Positions 9,962-18,051 of a DNA stretch of 64,000 bases are shown here, one piece after another. This DNA comes from Sphingobacterium micropteri (GTDB lineage Bacteria; Bacteroidota; Bacteroidia; Sphingobacteriales; Sphingobacteriaceae), in contig NZ_JACOIK010000010.1 in NCBI RefSeq assembly GCF_014692515.1, forward strand, positions 124,001-188,000, given 5' to 3'. The stretch's first letter is position 1; the number at the start of each line of letters is the position of its first letter. The notes beneath the pieces are model-generated. The model did no database searches and was not told the origin of the DNA. It was given only the letters and a program-made list of their open reading frames with translations. The position numbers were made by a program, and so were the translations under genes.

Positions 9962-11098
9962 TCATTTATTCCTTAATCCTTCCAGCACCTCTTCATAGTA
10001 GGATTCGTAAAGTGGAAGGATATTGCTTAGGTCAAATTCTTTCGCCCGTGCAAATGCGGCATTCTTGAATACTTGTAGACGCTCGCAGTCTTCTAAAATA
10101 TGAATAGCATTTTTCGCCATATCTTCGATATCTCCAATATCACTAAGAAAGCCACTAATACCATTTACATTGAGTTCTGGCAATCCACCGGTGTTAGAGG
10201 AAATAACAGGTACATGGCAAGCCATAGCTTCCAAAGCAGCCAGCCCAAAACTTTCTGAAGAGGAAGGCATTAAGAATAGGTCCGAAACAGATAAGATTTC
10301 TTCAATGGCATCCTGTTTTCCAAGGAAACGTACGTTTTGGCTAACTTCAAGCTGGCGCGCTAGTTCCTCTGTATTCCTTCGTTCCGGACCATCGCCCACC
10401 ATCAATAATTTACTGGGAATAATCTCATTAACTCTTTGGAAGATGCGGATAACGTCTTGGGTGTTTTTTACTTTTCGAAAATTGGAAGTGTGAATGATAA
10501 TACGCTCGTTATCTGGAGCTATCGCACGTTTAAAGTGTTCCCTGTTTTTATTGTGAAAACGGGAGAAATCTATAAAGTTGGGAATTACACGTACATCTCG
10601 GGTAATCTCAAAGGATTCTAATGTTTGCTCCCGCAAATTCTCCGAAACGGCCGTTACTCCGTCAGAATGGTTTATTGAAAACGTAACTACGGGATTGAAG
10701 CTTTTATCTTTTCCTACCAATGTAATATCTGTTCCATGTAGCGTGGTTACTACAGGGATATGGATACCGTACGAGGCTAATATCTGTTTGGCTAGATAGG
10801 CAACTGATGCATGTGGAATCGCATAATGTACATGCAGTAAATCCAGTTTTTCGAATCGGACGACATCTACTAGTTTGCTGGCTAAAGCAGATTCATAAGG
10901 AGAAAAATCGAACAAGGGATACTGGGCAACTGCGACTTCGTGGTAGTAAAGGTTTTCGGAAAAGAAATCCAACCGAGCGGGTTGAGAATACGTGATGAAG
11001 TGGATTTCATGTCCGTTGGAAGCGAGGGCTTTGCCGAGTTCTGTTGCAACTACGCCACTTCCGCCAAAAGTAGGATAACATACGATGCCTATTTTCAT
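9962..11098 (-). CDS. bshA: N-acetyl-alpha-D-glucosaminyl L-malate synthase (bacillithiol)
   Basis: A 378-residue GT4-family glycosyltransferase that joins GlcNAc from UDP-GlcNAc to L-malate, the first step of bacillithiol synthesis. Diagnostic BshA sequences are MKIGIVCYPTFGGSGVVATE at the start, HVHYAIPHASVAYLAKQI, TTLHGTDITLVG and the donor-site SESFGLAALEAMACHVPVI. The length matches the family. It is divergent from arfB across a 95-bp gap. Confidence 0.95.
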   Translation of the reverse strand: MKIGIVCYPTFGGSGVVATELGKALASNGHEIHFITYSQPARLDFFSENLYYHEVAVAQYPLFDFSPYESALASKLVDVVRFEKLDLLHVHYAIPHASVAYLAKQILASYGIHIPVVTTLHGTDITLVGKDKSFNPVVTFSINHSDGVTAVSENLREQTLESFEITRDVRVIPNFIDFSRFHNKNREHFKRAIAPDNERIIIHTSNFRKVKNTQDVIRIFQRVNEIIPSKLLMVGDGPERRNTEELARQLEVSQNVRFLGKQDAIEEILSVSDLFLMPSSSESFGLAALEAMACHVPVISSNTGGLPELNVNGISGFLSDIGDIEDMAKNAIHILEDCERLQVFKNAAFARAKEFDLSNILPLYESYYEEVLEGLRNK

Positions 11099-11193
11099 CT
11101 GCTTATTTTTTCATGTAAAAATACAGCGCAAAGATAAGGATGGTTTTATAATTGCTTTGCAATAATTATCTAGAAAATGATTAAATTTAGGCG

Positions 11194-11604
11194 ATGAACA
11201 AAGAATTGTTACAAAAGGAGCTTATGTATAGAACTTCTCGTTCTGGAGGAGCGGGAGGGCAGCACGTAAACAAAGTGGAGTCAAAGGTAACGCTCGTTTG
11301 GAATGTCAATGCATCAGAAGTCTTGACTGAAGACGAGAAAACACGTGTTCATCAAAAATTAACCAACAGATTGAATAAAGAGGGGTTGTTGCAAATGGAG
11401 GCTTCGACCGAAAGAAGTCAACTAAAGAATAAGGAAATCGTCACCATCCGTTTCTTTGACCTCCTCCATCAAGCATTGAAAAAGGAAAAGAAACGGCTAG
11501 CAACCAAAATTCCTAAGTCTCAAATTCTGGATCGGTTGGATCGAAAAAAAAAGCAATCTCAAAAGAAGCAGAATCGTAAAAAGAATTTTAATGCCGAGTG
11601 GTAA
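11194..11604 (+). CDS. arfB: Alternative ribosome-rescue factor ArfB (GGQ domain)
   Basis: A 136-residue class I release factor-like peptidyl-tRNA hydrolase (YaeJ/ArfB), which frees ribosomes stalled without a stop codon. The catalytic GGQ lies in SRSGGAGGQHVNKVESKV. The C-terminus is a long Lys/Arg-rich tail (KKKQSQKKQNRKKNF), as needed to insert into the empty mRNA channel. It lacks the codon-recognition domains of RF1 and RF2. Confidence 0.95.
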   Translation: MNKELLQKELMYRTSRSGGAGGQHVNKVESKVTLVWNVNASEVLTEDEKTRVHQKLTNRLNKEGLLQMEASTERSQLKNKEIVTIRFFDLLHQALKKEKKRLATKIPKSQILDRLDRKKKQSQKKQNRKKNFNAEW

Positions 11605-11622
11605 TAATGGATAAGAAAATTT

Positions 11623-11898
11623 CTATTCTTGAAAATGACTTACCGCCAAAGGTCTTCCTTGTTCATCTTTTTCAAAAGCGGCGATAAAGGCGACTTTGTG
11701 TCCTTCTAAAAGTAGAAATCTGGAAATGAAATCTTCATTCCTTTGCGTTGACTCGATACGTAATATAAAATCCTCATCATCCAGATCAACTGTTGCAAAT
11801 TTGATATCCTTTGATACCTGGTAAAGTTTTGAAATGAGATGAGAACGTTGTAAAATAGTTCGAATCGAGGTTTTAAAAATCAGAACATACTTTTTCAT
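11623..11898 (-). CDS. Small hypothetical protein, ferredoxin-like fold possible
   Basis: A 91-residue protein with no family I can name with confidence. The alternation of predicted strands and helices (YVLIFKTSI; helix; IKFATVDLDDEDFILRIES; helix; HKVAFI) resembles the beta-alpha-beta-beta-alpha-beta pattern of heavy-metal-associated domains. However, the CxxC metal site is absent (TSIRTI at that place). It is convergent with arfB. Confidence 0.55.
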   Translation of the reverse strand: MKKYVLIFKTSIRTILQRSHLISKLYQVSKDIKFATVDLDDEDFILRIESTQRNEDFISRFLLLEGHKVAFIAAFEKDEQGRPLAVSHFQE

Positions 11899-12073
11899 TA
11901 GGATATACTATTTATCTAAATACTATTGTTTATCAGATCACCTAGAGTGTTAACCTAAAACAAATATGCATGAAAAATAAAAGAGTTTTTATGGGAAATC
12001 GGCTGAAGCGGACAAAATATCGGTTGAACCGTCGATTTTTTCGGTGAATCTTTTTTTTGAGCGGTAACTTCGG

Positions 12074-12829
12074 TTATCCCTCTAGCCATTGGATAAAAAC
12101 TTGATACTTTTCCTTACTGACCGAAATTTTGGTGGGATGGTCAATACGTAAATTGATAACAAGCTTACGTGACAACCCCAGATTTGCGAATGCAATTGCC
12201 GTACGATTTAGAATATGCTGTCGGTTTACCCGAAAGAAATCGTCACCAAGCAAATGTTCCATCTCTTCAAGCGTTTTATTAATAAGATATTCTTTTCCAC
12301 TGTGCGTTTTAACAAAAACATTGTCCAGCTCGATATAACAAAGAGCTATATCGGATATTTGAACAGGGATAATTTTATCACCGTGGATAACAACCAAAGA
12401 CTTCTTTGTTCTTTCCGTTATTTTATTGTTGCTAACAGAATGAACCATCTCTAACGCGGTGGAATTGAAGGCCTGTTGTAGAAGACGATATTTCGCTAAC
12501 GTTTTTTGAATGCTTTCGTCTGAGAAAGGTTTTAAAATATAATCCAGACCAAAATGCTGAAAAGCTTCCATCATATACTGATTATAAGCAGTACAAAACA
12601 CCACGGGGGCCTTAGGAGGGATTGTCTTAAAAATATCAAAAGATTCGCCATCACCCAGTTGAATGTCACTGAATATAAGATCAACAGGTTGTGCCGTCCT
12701 GAAATAGGTGATAGCTTCGCGGACACTTGTCAAACGGGCACAGAGTTGCATGTCTGGTTCTAATCGTTTCAGTGTCGAGCATAAATCTTCAGCCGTCAAA
12801 TCCTCGTCTTCAATGATGATGGTTCTCAT
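12074..12829 (-). CDS. LytTR-family response regulator
   Basis: A response regulator with an N-terminal receiver domain (acidic IIIEDEDL, phospho-acceptor Asp in LIFSDIQLGDGE, conserved Lys in YILKPFSD) and a C-terminal LytTR DNA-binding domain (LCYIELDNVFVKTHSGKEYL, FFRVNRQHILNRTAI). The start at 12829 (MRTIIIEDED) is preferred over 12856, which would add nine residues before the receiver fold. The gene overlaps the 3' end of its sensor kinase gene by 20 bp, so translation is probably coupled. Targets are not identifiable from sequence. Confidence 0.92.
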   Translation of the reverse strand: MRTIIIEDEDLTAEDLCSTLKRLEPDMQLCARLTSVREAITYFRTAQPVDLIFSDIQLGDGESFDIFKTIPPKAPVVFCTAYNQYMMEAFQHFGLDYILKPFSDESIQKTLAKYRLLQQAFNSTALEMVHSVSNNKITERTKKSLVVIHGDKIIPVQISDIALCYIELDNVFVKTHSGKEYLINKTLEEMEHLLGDDFFRVNRQHILNRTAIAFANLGLSRKLVINLRIDHPTKISVSKEKYQVFIQWLEG

Positions 12830-13871
12830 GTTGGATAAGTTTAAGTTGTACCTCAAAAGTAGTTTCGTTCTCGTGAATGATTACGCTATCCTGAAGGTAG
12901 TAGCTGAACCGTTCTTTAAGGTTGTTAAGGCCATAATTATTGTTGTCTGCCATGGAGGGTTTACGTAAACATACGTTGTTGCTTACAACCATCCAACCTG
13001 CTTGTTCACGAATCGTAATGAAGAGGGGATGATCTATTGTATAAAAATTATGTTTTAGTGCGTTATCAACCAATGGTTGTAAGGAAAAGATAGGGAGTAA
13101 ATCTTGCTGAACACCTTCAGAAACTTGAATATTAAACTGTATCGCTTCATTAAACCGAAGCTTCTGCATGGAAAGATAGTCTTCGCAAAGTTTGAGTTCT
13201 TGTTTGACTGTTGCTAACCCGTCATCAGATGTCAGGAAACTTCCGCGCAAATAATCGGAGAGTTGGAGCAGATACGATTCCGCTTTGATACTATCTTTTT
13301 TTATCAGCGATTTCAAACTTGACAGTGCATTAAATAGGAAGTGTGGTTGTACTTGTTGACGCAACATTTGATTGACTGCCCGTTCTTTTAATTTGTCTAG
13401 TTTTGACCGCTCCAATTCTAGTTGGTTTTTAAAATAGTCAGTCATTAAGAAATACAACCATAAGAGCACAATAAAATTCAGAATAGCAGCCCGAAAACCA
13501 GCTAGAAGTAACAGGTTGAAGACGGATCCTGTGATAATCTTATGCTCTTGGGGAGTTAGTATACCCAAATATGAAAAGAAAAGGAGGAGGCCTAAACTTA
13601 TACTAAATGTCAAGATAAAGCTCAACATTTTAACTTTTACAGGAGATTTGATGGGGTCTTTGATATCAAAATGGATATGGAGGGCAAGATTGGCGACTAT
13701 AATTCCAAAGAATGCTAAAAATCCAGAACATGTATTGAGCCAAAAATTTCCCTGATCTCTATATAGTAAAGCATCAATAATAGATATGGACACGATACAC
13801 AGTGAGAATATCACACTGCGTTGTATCCAACAAGTTAGCGGATAGCGATGCCGGTTACGTATAAATCCCAT
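12810..13871 (-). CDS. LytS-type sensor histidine kinase
   Basis: A 353-residue membrane sensor kinase. Four hydrophobic segments occupy roughly residues 15-155, and a coiled coil follows near 160-175. The His_kinase dimerisation segment QQVQPHFLFNALSSLKSLI carries the phospho-acceptor His, followed by a HATPase region with N-box LVDNALKHN. This is the usual partner of LytTR regulators. The stimulus is unknown. It is divergent from the blaI-blaR1 genes. Confidence 0.92.
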   Translation of the reverse strand: MGFIRNRHRYPLTCWIQRSVIFSLCIVSISIIDALLYRDQGNFWLNTCSGFLAFFGIIVANLALHIHFDIKDPIKSPVKVKMLSFILTFSISLGLLLFFSYLGILTPQEHKIITGSVFNLLLLAGFRAAILNFIVLLWLYFLMTDYFKNQLELERSKLDKLKERAVNQMLRQQVQPHFLFNALSSLKSLIKKDSIKAESYLLQLSDYLRGSFLTSDDGLATVKQELKLCEDYLSMQKLRFNEAIQFNIQVSEGVQQDLLPIFSLQPLVDNALKHNFYTIDHPLFITIREQAGWMVVSNNVCLRKPSMADNNNYGLNNLKERFSYYLQDSVIIHENETTFEVQLKLIQHENHHH

Positions 13872-13934
13872 TTGTATTTTTTTACAAAGATAGCGGAATA
13901 ATTTTTATAGAGACGATAAAGTAAAATACCGTAT

Positions 13935-13970
13935 AACTAATTTATTAGTTGTATAACTAAAAAATTAGTT
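13935..13970. promoter_or_regulatory. Double palindromic operator upstream of blaI
   Basis: Two tandem 16-bp dyads, AACTAATTTATTAGTT (13935-13950) and AACTAAAAAATTAGTT (13955-13970), have a 20-bp spacing, each preceded by GTAT. A third dyad is formed across their junction. The position 58-93 bp before the blaI start fits an autoregulatory BlaI/MecI-type operator. The binding protein is inferred from context. Confidence 0.7.
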
Positions 13971-14027
13971 GCACATTTGTTCTTACAATCGATTGCAGGC
14001 AATATTGTCTTTTTAATAAATAGAGTT

Positions 14028-14399
14028 ATGGACGAAATAAAAGAACTTACAAAGGCGGAGGAACAGGTTATGCAGGAACTGTGGAATATGGGAGGGGGGT
14101 TCGTAAAGGACATCATAGCCCAATTGCCAGAACCGAAGCCGGCTTATAATACAATATCTACCATTATTCGTATTCTGGAGACCAAGGGTTTCGTAGAACA
14201 TGAGTCTTTTGGCAAAAGCCATCGCTACTTGCCGAAGATTAATAAAGAAGAATATAAGAAGTTAATTACCGGAAAGCTTTTGCAGAATTATTTCAATAAT
14301 TCCACATCGAGTATGCTATCTTTTTTCTTAGAAGAAAAGAAAATAGATGTAAAGGAATTGGATGAGATTATGCAAATCATCCAGCGCAATAAAAAATAA
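14028..14399 (+). CDS. BlaI/MecI/CopY-family transcriptional repressor
   Basis: A winged-helix repressor of about 123 residues. Family features are LTKAEEQVMQELWNMGGGFVKDII at the start (recognition domain), YNTISTIIRILETKGFVEHE (helix 3 and wing), and a C-terminal dimerisation helix with LSFFLEEKKIDVKELDEIM. Release normally follows cleavage by the partner BlaR1 protease. An earlier ATG at 13977 exists, but it sits next to the operator and adds non-family residues, so 14028 is chosen. blaR1 starts 10 bp downstream. Confidence 0.93.
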   Translation: MDEIKELTKAEEQVMQELWNMGGGFVKDIIAQLPEPKPAYNTISTIIRILETKGFVEHESFGKSHRYLPKINKEEYKKLITGKLLQNYFNNSTSSMLSFFLEEKKIDVKELDEIMQIIQRNKK

Positions 14400-14409
14400 A
14401 ATATAAGCT

Positions 14410-15630
14410 ATGACTTATCTGATTTTAGCAAACTTATCGTTGATATTGTTCTTTTTAGTATATATACTGGTGTTGAAAAACCTCACGTTTTTTCAGTGGA
14501 ACAGGATCTACTTACTGGGAGCAATAGCGGTTTCATTCCTGATGCCGTTGTTACAATTTGTAGATTTGAGCCATCATAGAGAGATATATAAACCATTAGC
14601 AATTATTGATTTTGCAGAAATGGAATCTTTGGGCATGGCGGACATGGCGAGATATAACCATTCTTGGTCAGCTATGGATTGGATTCGATTTGTTTACATC
14701 GCAGGCGTAGGACTGATGTTTCTTTGGTTAGGTATCCGATTGTATCGTGTGTTTCGTACTTTTAGCGATAATACTGCCGAACAACGGAGCTTTTCTTTTT
14801 TCAACCAAGTGTTTATTGCCGAGAAAACTCGGCATCGCGATGTGATTGCTTCGCATGAACAGATTCACATGAAGCAAGGCCATAGTTATGACATCCTGTT
14901 TTTGGAAGTTGTGCGTGTATTCAACTGGTTCAACCCGATTTTTCATTTCTACTTGAAAGAGCTTAAATTTCAGCACGAATGTATTGCTGATAAGGCATGT
15001 GCCAGAGACAAGGTGCAATATGCGGAGCTGTTAGTTTCAAATGCTTTGCGTGTTTCCCACAGTGTATTGTTGCATGAGTTTTCCAATCATTCATTTTTAA
15101 AAAAACGTATTATGATGTTATTCAAAAATAAATCGAAGAAAATAAGCCGAATTAATTATATGATGATTCTGCCCGCGTTACTGTTGATATCCGGGATGAC
15201 ACTTGCATTCAACGTATCTATCAAAGAGGTAGTGCCTATAGTAGTTAGAGATATGGAAAACAGTGTGCTGCAGGATACAACCAGATCTCCCCAGGAGAAA
15301 GAAGATATCGATAGAGTATTTACTGCTGTCGAAATCAGTCCAGAACCAAAGGAAGGTATGCAAGCCTTTCGAACGTGGGTAGGAGAGAATTATAATTATC
15401 CACAAGCTGCTATTGATGCAGGTGTAAAGGGACAGGTCGTTGTTTCTTTTGTTGTAGAACAGGATGGTCAGTTAAGGGATTTTAAAGTTGTAAAGGATCT
15501 CGGCCATGGGACAGGCGAGGAGGCAATAGAAATGCTGAAGAAGGCAGAGGCTTGGCGTCCGGGAATACAAAACGGCAGAAAAGTGCGTGTCGCTTATACC
15601 TTACCCTTGTCAATTAACCTTGAGCCATAG
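14410..15630 (+). CDS. BlaR1/MecR1-type M56 metallopeptidase with TonB C-terminal domain
   Basis: A 406-residue membrane protein. N-terminal helices (residues 3-23, 33-50, 92-110) surround a zinc-metalloprotease domain with HEQIH at 149-153 and a downstream HECIADKAC that supplies the third ligand. Another helix lies near 255. The periplasmic end (about 315-405) is a TonB C-terminal fold (YPQAAIDAGVKGQVVVSFVV, then the AWRPG motif). This BlaR1-TonB fusion is common in Bacteroidota. No penicillin-binding sensor domain is present, so the signal is unlikely to be recognised the way classical BlaR1 does. It pairs with the upstream BlaI-type repressor. Confidence 0.9.
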   Translation: MTYLILANLSLILFFLVYILVLKNLTFFQWNRIYLLGAIAVSFLMPLLQFVDLSHHREIYKPLAIIDFAEMESLGMADMARYNHSWSAMDWIRFVYIAGVGLMFLWLGIRLYRVFRTFSDNTAEQRSFSFFNQVFIAEKTRHRDVIASHEQIHMKQGHSYDILFLEVVRVFNWFNPIFHFYLKELKFQHECIADKACARDKVQYAELLVSNALRVSHSVLLHEFSNHSFLKKRIMMLFKNKSKKISRINYMMILPALLLISGMTLAFNVSIKEVVPIVVRDMENSVLQDTTRSPQEKEDIDRVFTAVEISPEPKEGMQAFRTWVGENYNYPQAAIDAGVKGQVVVSFVVEQDGQLRDFKVVKDLGHGTGEEAIEMLKKAEAWRPGIQNGRKVRVAYTLPLSINLEP

Positions 15631-15663
15631 AGAATTCTTTATAAGCAATCATAGATTCATGAT

Positions 15664-15712
15664 AAGCGGTGTTTAAAGCTTTAATCGAATAGCTTTGGAT
15701 ACCGCTTTTTTC
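15664..15712 (+). terminator. Terminator after blaR1
   Basis: An imperfect inverted repeat (AAGCGGT near 15664, ACCGCTT ending near 15707, with inner AAAGCT/AGCTTT pairing) is followed by a T-run. Confidence 0.6.
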
Positions 15713-15819
15713 GTTGCTGTCCTTTCATGGAATCATGTTTTATTGTATCTTAGATGAGTAATTAACAACTGGTAACATTTTGCTTTTAACCTGTTTTGCA
15801 CTAATTAACTACAATTATT

Positions 15820-17808
15820 ATGAAAAAGCTGTTATTTATTTTGACGATTCTTTTGTCATTGGAGAGTTATGCCATAGAAAAACACGCCCTTATTATCGCC
15901 ATTGGCAATTATCCAACAACAGAGACTGGCTGGTCAGCTATCAGTTCGGTCAACGATGTCCCGCTTGTCAAAAAAACATTACTATCCCAAGGATTTTCAG
16001 AGGCAAATATTGCCACATTGACGGATGCACAAGCTACCAAAGCCGGGATCATAGATGCTTTGAATACGCTGCAAAGTAAAATAAAACAAGGCGATATCGT
16101 CGTTATTCACTATTCAGGTCATGGGCAGCAGGTATTTGATGATAACGGTGATGAGGTTGATGGATTGGATGAGTCGCTTGTCCCTTACGATGCGCACGTG
16201 GAGTATTCATCTAGCTACAAAGGAGAGAAGCATATCCGTGATGATGAATTAGGGGATATTATTGCCAGTTTTCGAAATAAGTTAGGTGGTGACGGACAGC
16301 TGCTGTTTATTCTGGACAGCTGCCATTCTGGTTCCATGACGAGAAGTAGTTTGAGCGGGATAGCTCGTGGGGGGCGAGGAGCATTGACGCCTCCTGACTG
16401 GGAAGCTCCTAAGGAAATCAACCAGATCCAGAGTGGAAGTGGATTGGGAATAGTAGAGCGGGCAGCTGTTCATGAACACGCGGCTCCTTTTGTAATGATA
16501 TCGGGAGCTTCTGCAAATGAGCTTAATTATGAATACAATGGGGTAGGCTCTCTAAGCTATGCTTTTTCTACGGCCATGAACGAATTAGGTACCGATTTTA
16601 CCTATAGGCAGTTGTTTTCTGCTGTAATAGCCAATTTAAACGCCATTCGCCCCCAGCAAACGCCAACAATTGAGGGTGATGTGGATATGAAACTTTTCAA
16701 GGGTGAATACGCTAAGCAACAGCCTTATTTTGAAGTTACGGATATGTTTCGCAATAACGGCATTATTAATATTAATGGGGGGCTCGTAAATCATATTTTT
16801 GACCAAGCTACGGTATTTGTGGTAGCTGCCGGAACCCGGGAATTGGATACAACGAAGATATTGGCAAGAGGAACGGTTACCTCTGCGAAATTTAATGAAG
16901 CGGTGGTCGTTTTGGATCAAGTCCTGAAAGACAACAATACTAAAAATTATTGGGTTTTTCTCGACAAACCATCCTATGGAGATATTGCTGTAACTATTTT
17001 CTTCGATAAATCGGTTACGGACCAATCTGTTTTGGAAGGTGTGGAATCTTATCTCGAAGATAACGTGCTAGGAAATGTCGTTAAAGATTCGTTATATGCT
17101 GACATTATCGTATACAAAACGAGTGATGGTTACGCGATTGGTCATGGTGACGGGGCAGAACCCTTTGCAGATATCCGGCCTTCAGCAGATCAAACGCTAT
17201 TGTCTGGGCTTACTCGTAAAATATTTAATTATGCACAGGGAAGTTATCTGAAAAAACTTAACGTCAAAAATAACAATTACGAGTTTGCGTTCAAGTTGGT
17301 GCCTGTAGAATTCGACCCGAAGTCGCGTAGAATTCTAGGACAGAAAGAGGAAGAACTACACAGGGGAGGGTCAGGTATCTTCCAAGTGGCTCCAAAGGTA
17401 GATCATGTTGTTTTACAGATAACCAATAAAAGTAAGAAGGATCTCTATATTAGTATCGTGGAGATCAATACAGCCGGTGAAATCACACCCTTTTTTCCGA
17501 ATCAGCGTTGTAATTTGCATGACGACGAACGGAAGTTAGCACCAGGACAGACGGTTGTTTTCAGGGATTGTGTCTACTCTTTTGGACCACCCTATGAGCG
17601 TCTTATCCTCAAAGGGTTTGCTTCAGAAAAGCCACTAAATTTTCAGCCAACGGTGAGGACGCGTGGTGTAGATAGTGCAAGCAACAATCCATTGGAAAAA
17701 TTTCTGCAAAGCAGTTACGCTCAAACTAGAGGTTCGGAAGCAGAGTCTGTAACAGGAGATCTGGATGGTTACAGCACGGAGTTTGTTTACGATATTGTGA
17801 AGAAATAA
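15820..17808 (+). CDS. Secreted caspase-like (C14) protease
   Basis: A 662-residue protein with an N-terminal signal peptide (about residues 1-18). The caspase fold spans residues 20-290: strand HALIIAIGNYP, catalytic His101 in HYSGHGQQV, and catalytic Cys168 in ILDSCHSGSMTRS. A second module (about 300-660) contains a segment in which an acidic pro-lipid-type region gives way to QITNKSKKDLYISIVEINTAGEITPFFP, the DUF4384-like domain often joined to bacterial caspases. The signal peptide suggests periplasmic or surface action. It is followed 4 bp later by a CHAT-domain fragment and then by a second caspase gene on the same strand. Bacterial caspase relatives act in regulated proteolysis and cell death; its substrate is unknown. 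Confidence 0.88.
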   Translation: MKKLLFILTILLSLESYAIEKHALIIAIGNYPTTETGWSAISSVNDVPLVKKTLLSQGFSEANIATLTDAQATKAGIIDALNTLQSKIKQGDIVVIHYSGHGQQVFDDNGDEVDGLDESLVPYDAHVEYSSSYKGEKHIRDDELGDIIASFRNKLGGDGQLLFILDSCHSGSMTRSSLSGIARGGRGALTPPDWEAPKEINQIQSGSGLGIVERAAVHEHAAPFVMISGASANELNYEYNGVGSLSYAFSTAMNELGTDFTYRQLFSAVIANLNAIRPQQTPTIEGDVDMKLFKGEYAKQQPYFEVTDMFRNNGIININGGLVNHIFDQATVFVVAAGTRELDTTKILARGTVTSAKFNEAVVVLDQVLKDNNTKNYWVFLDKPSYGDIAVTIFFDKSVTDQSVLEGVESYLEDNVLGNVVKDSLYADIIVYKTSDGYAIGHGDGAEPFADIRPSADQTLLSGLTRKIFNYAQGSYLKKLNVKNNNYEFAFKLVPVEFDPKSRRILGQKEEELHRGGSGIFQVAPKVDHVVLQITNKSKKDLYISIVEINTAGEITPFFPNQRCNLHDDERKLAPGQTVVFRDCVYSFGPPYERLILKGFASEKPLNFQPTVRTRGVDSASNNPLEKFLQSSYAQTRGSEAESVTGDLDGYSTEFVYDIVKK

Positions 17809-17812
17809 CAGC

Positions 17813-18034
17813 ATGAAAAACGCTTGTGCCGAAGCGCCATCAGTTGTTGCTACGCTATGGTCTGTCAACGATATGGCATCCGAAAAACTGATTGTCGATT
17901 TCTATAAAAATTTAAATCAACATCATGCAAAAGACAAAGCATTGGCGCTAGCACAGCATATGATGATCGAACAAAATGATCAATATGCACATCCCGCAAT
18001 GTGGGCAGGGTATATCACGATTGGTAAGAATTAG
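17813..18034 (+). pseudogene. C-terminal remnant of a CHAT-domain protein
   Basis: A 73-codon reading frame matching only the last third of a CHAT (caspase HetF-associated with TPRs) domain: APSVVATLWSVNDMASEKLI, then a helix with KDKALALAQ, and the typical ending HPAMWAGYITIG. The catalytic His and Cys regions and any TPR part are missing, and the upstream frame is blocked by a stop at 17798-17800 inside the preceding gene. It lies 4 bp after the caspase gene and 17 bp before the next one. It is best read as a relic left by recombination, although a short expressed peptide cannot be excluded. Confidence 0.75.
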
Positions 18035-18051
18035 GAAGAAAGCTTAATGCG

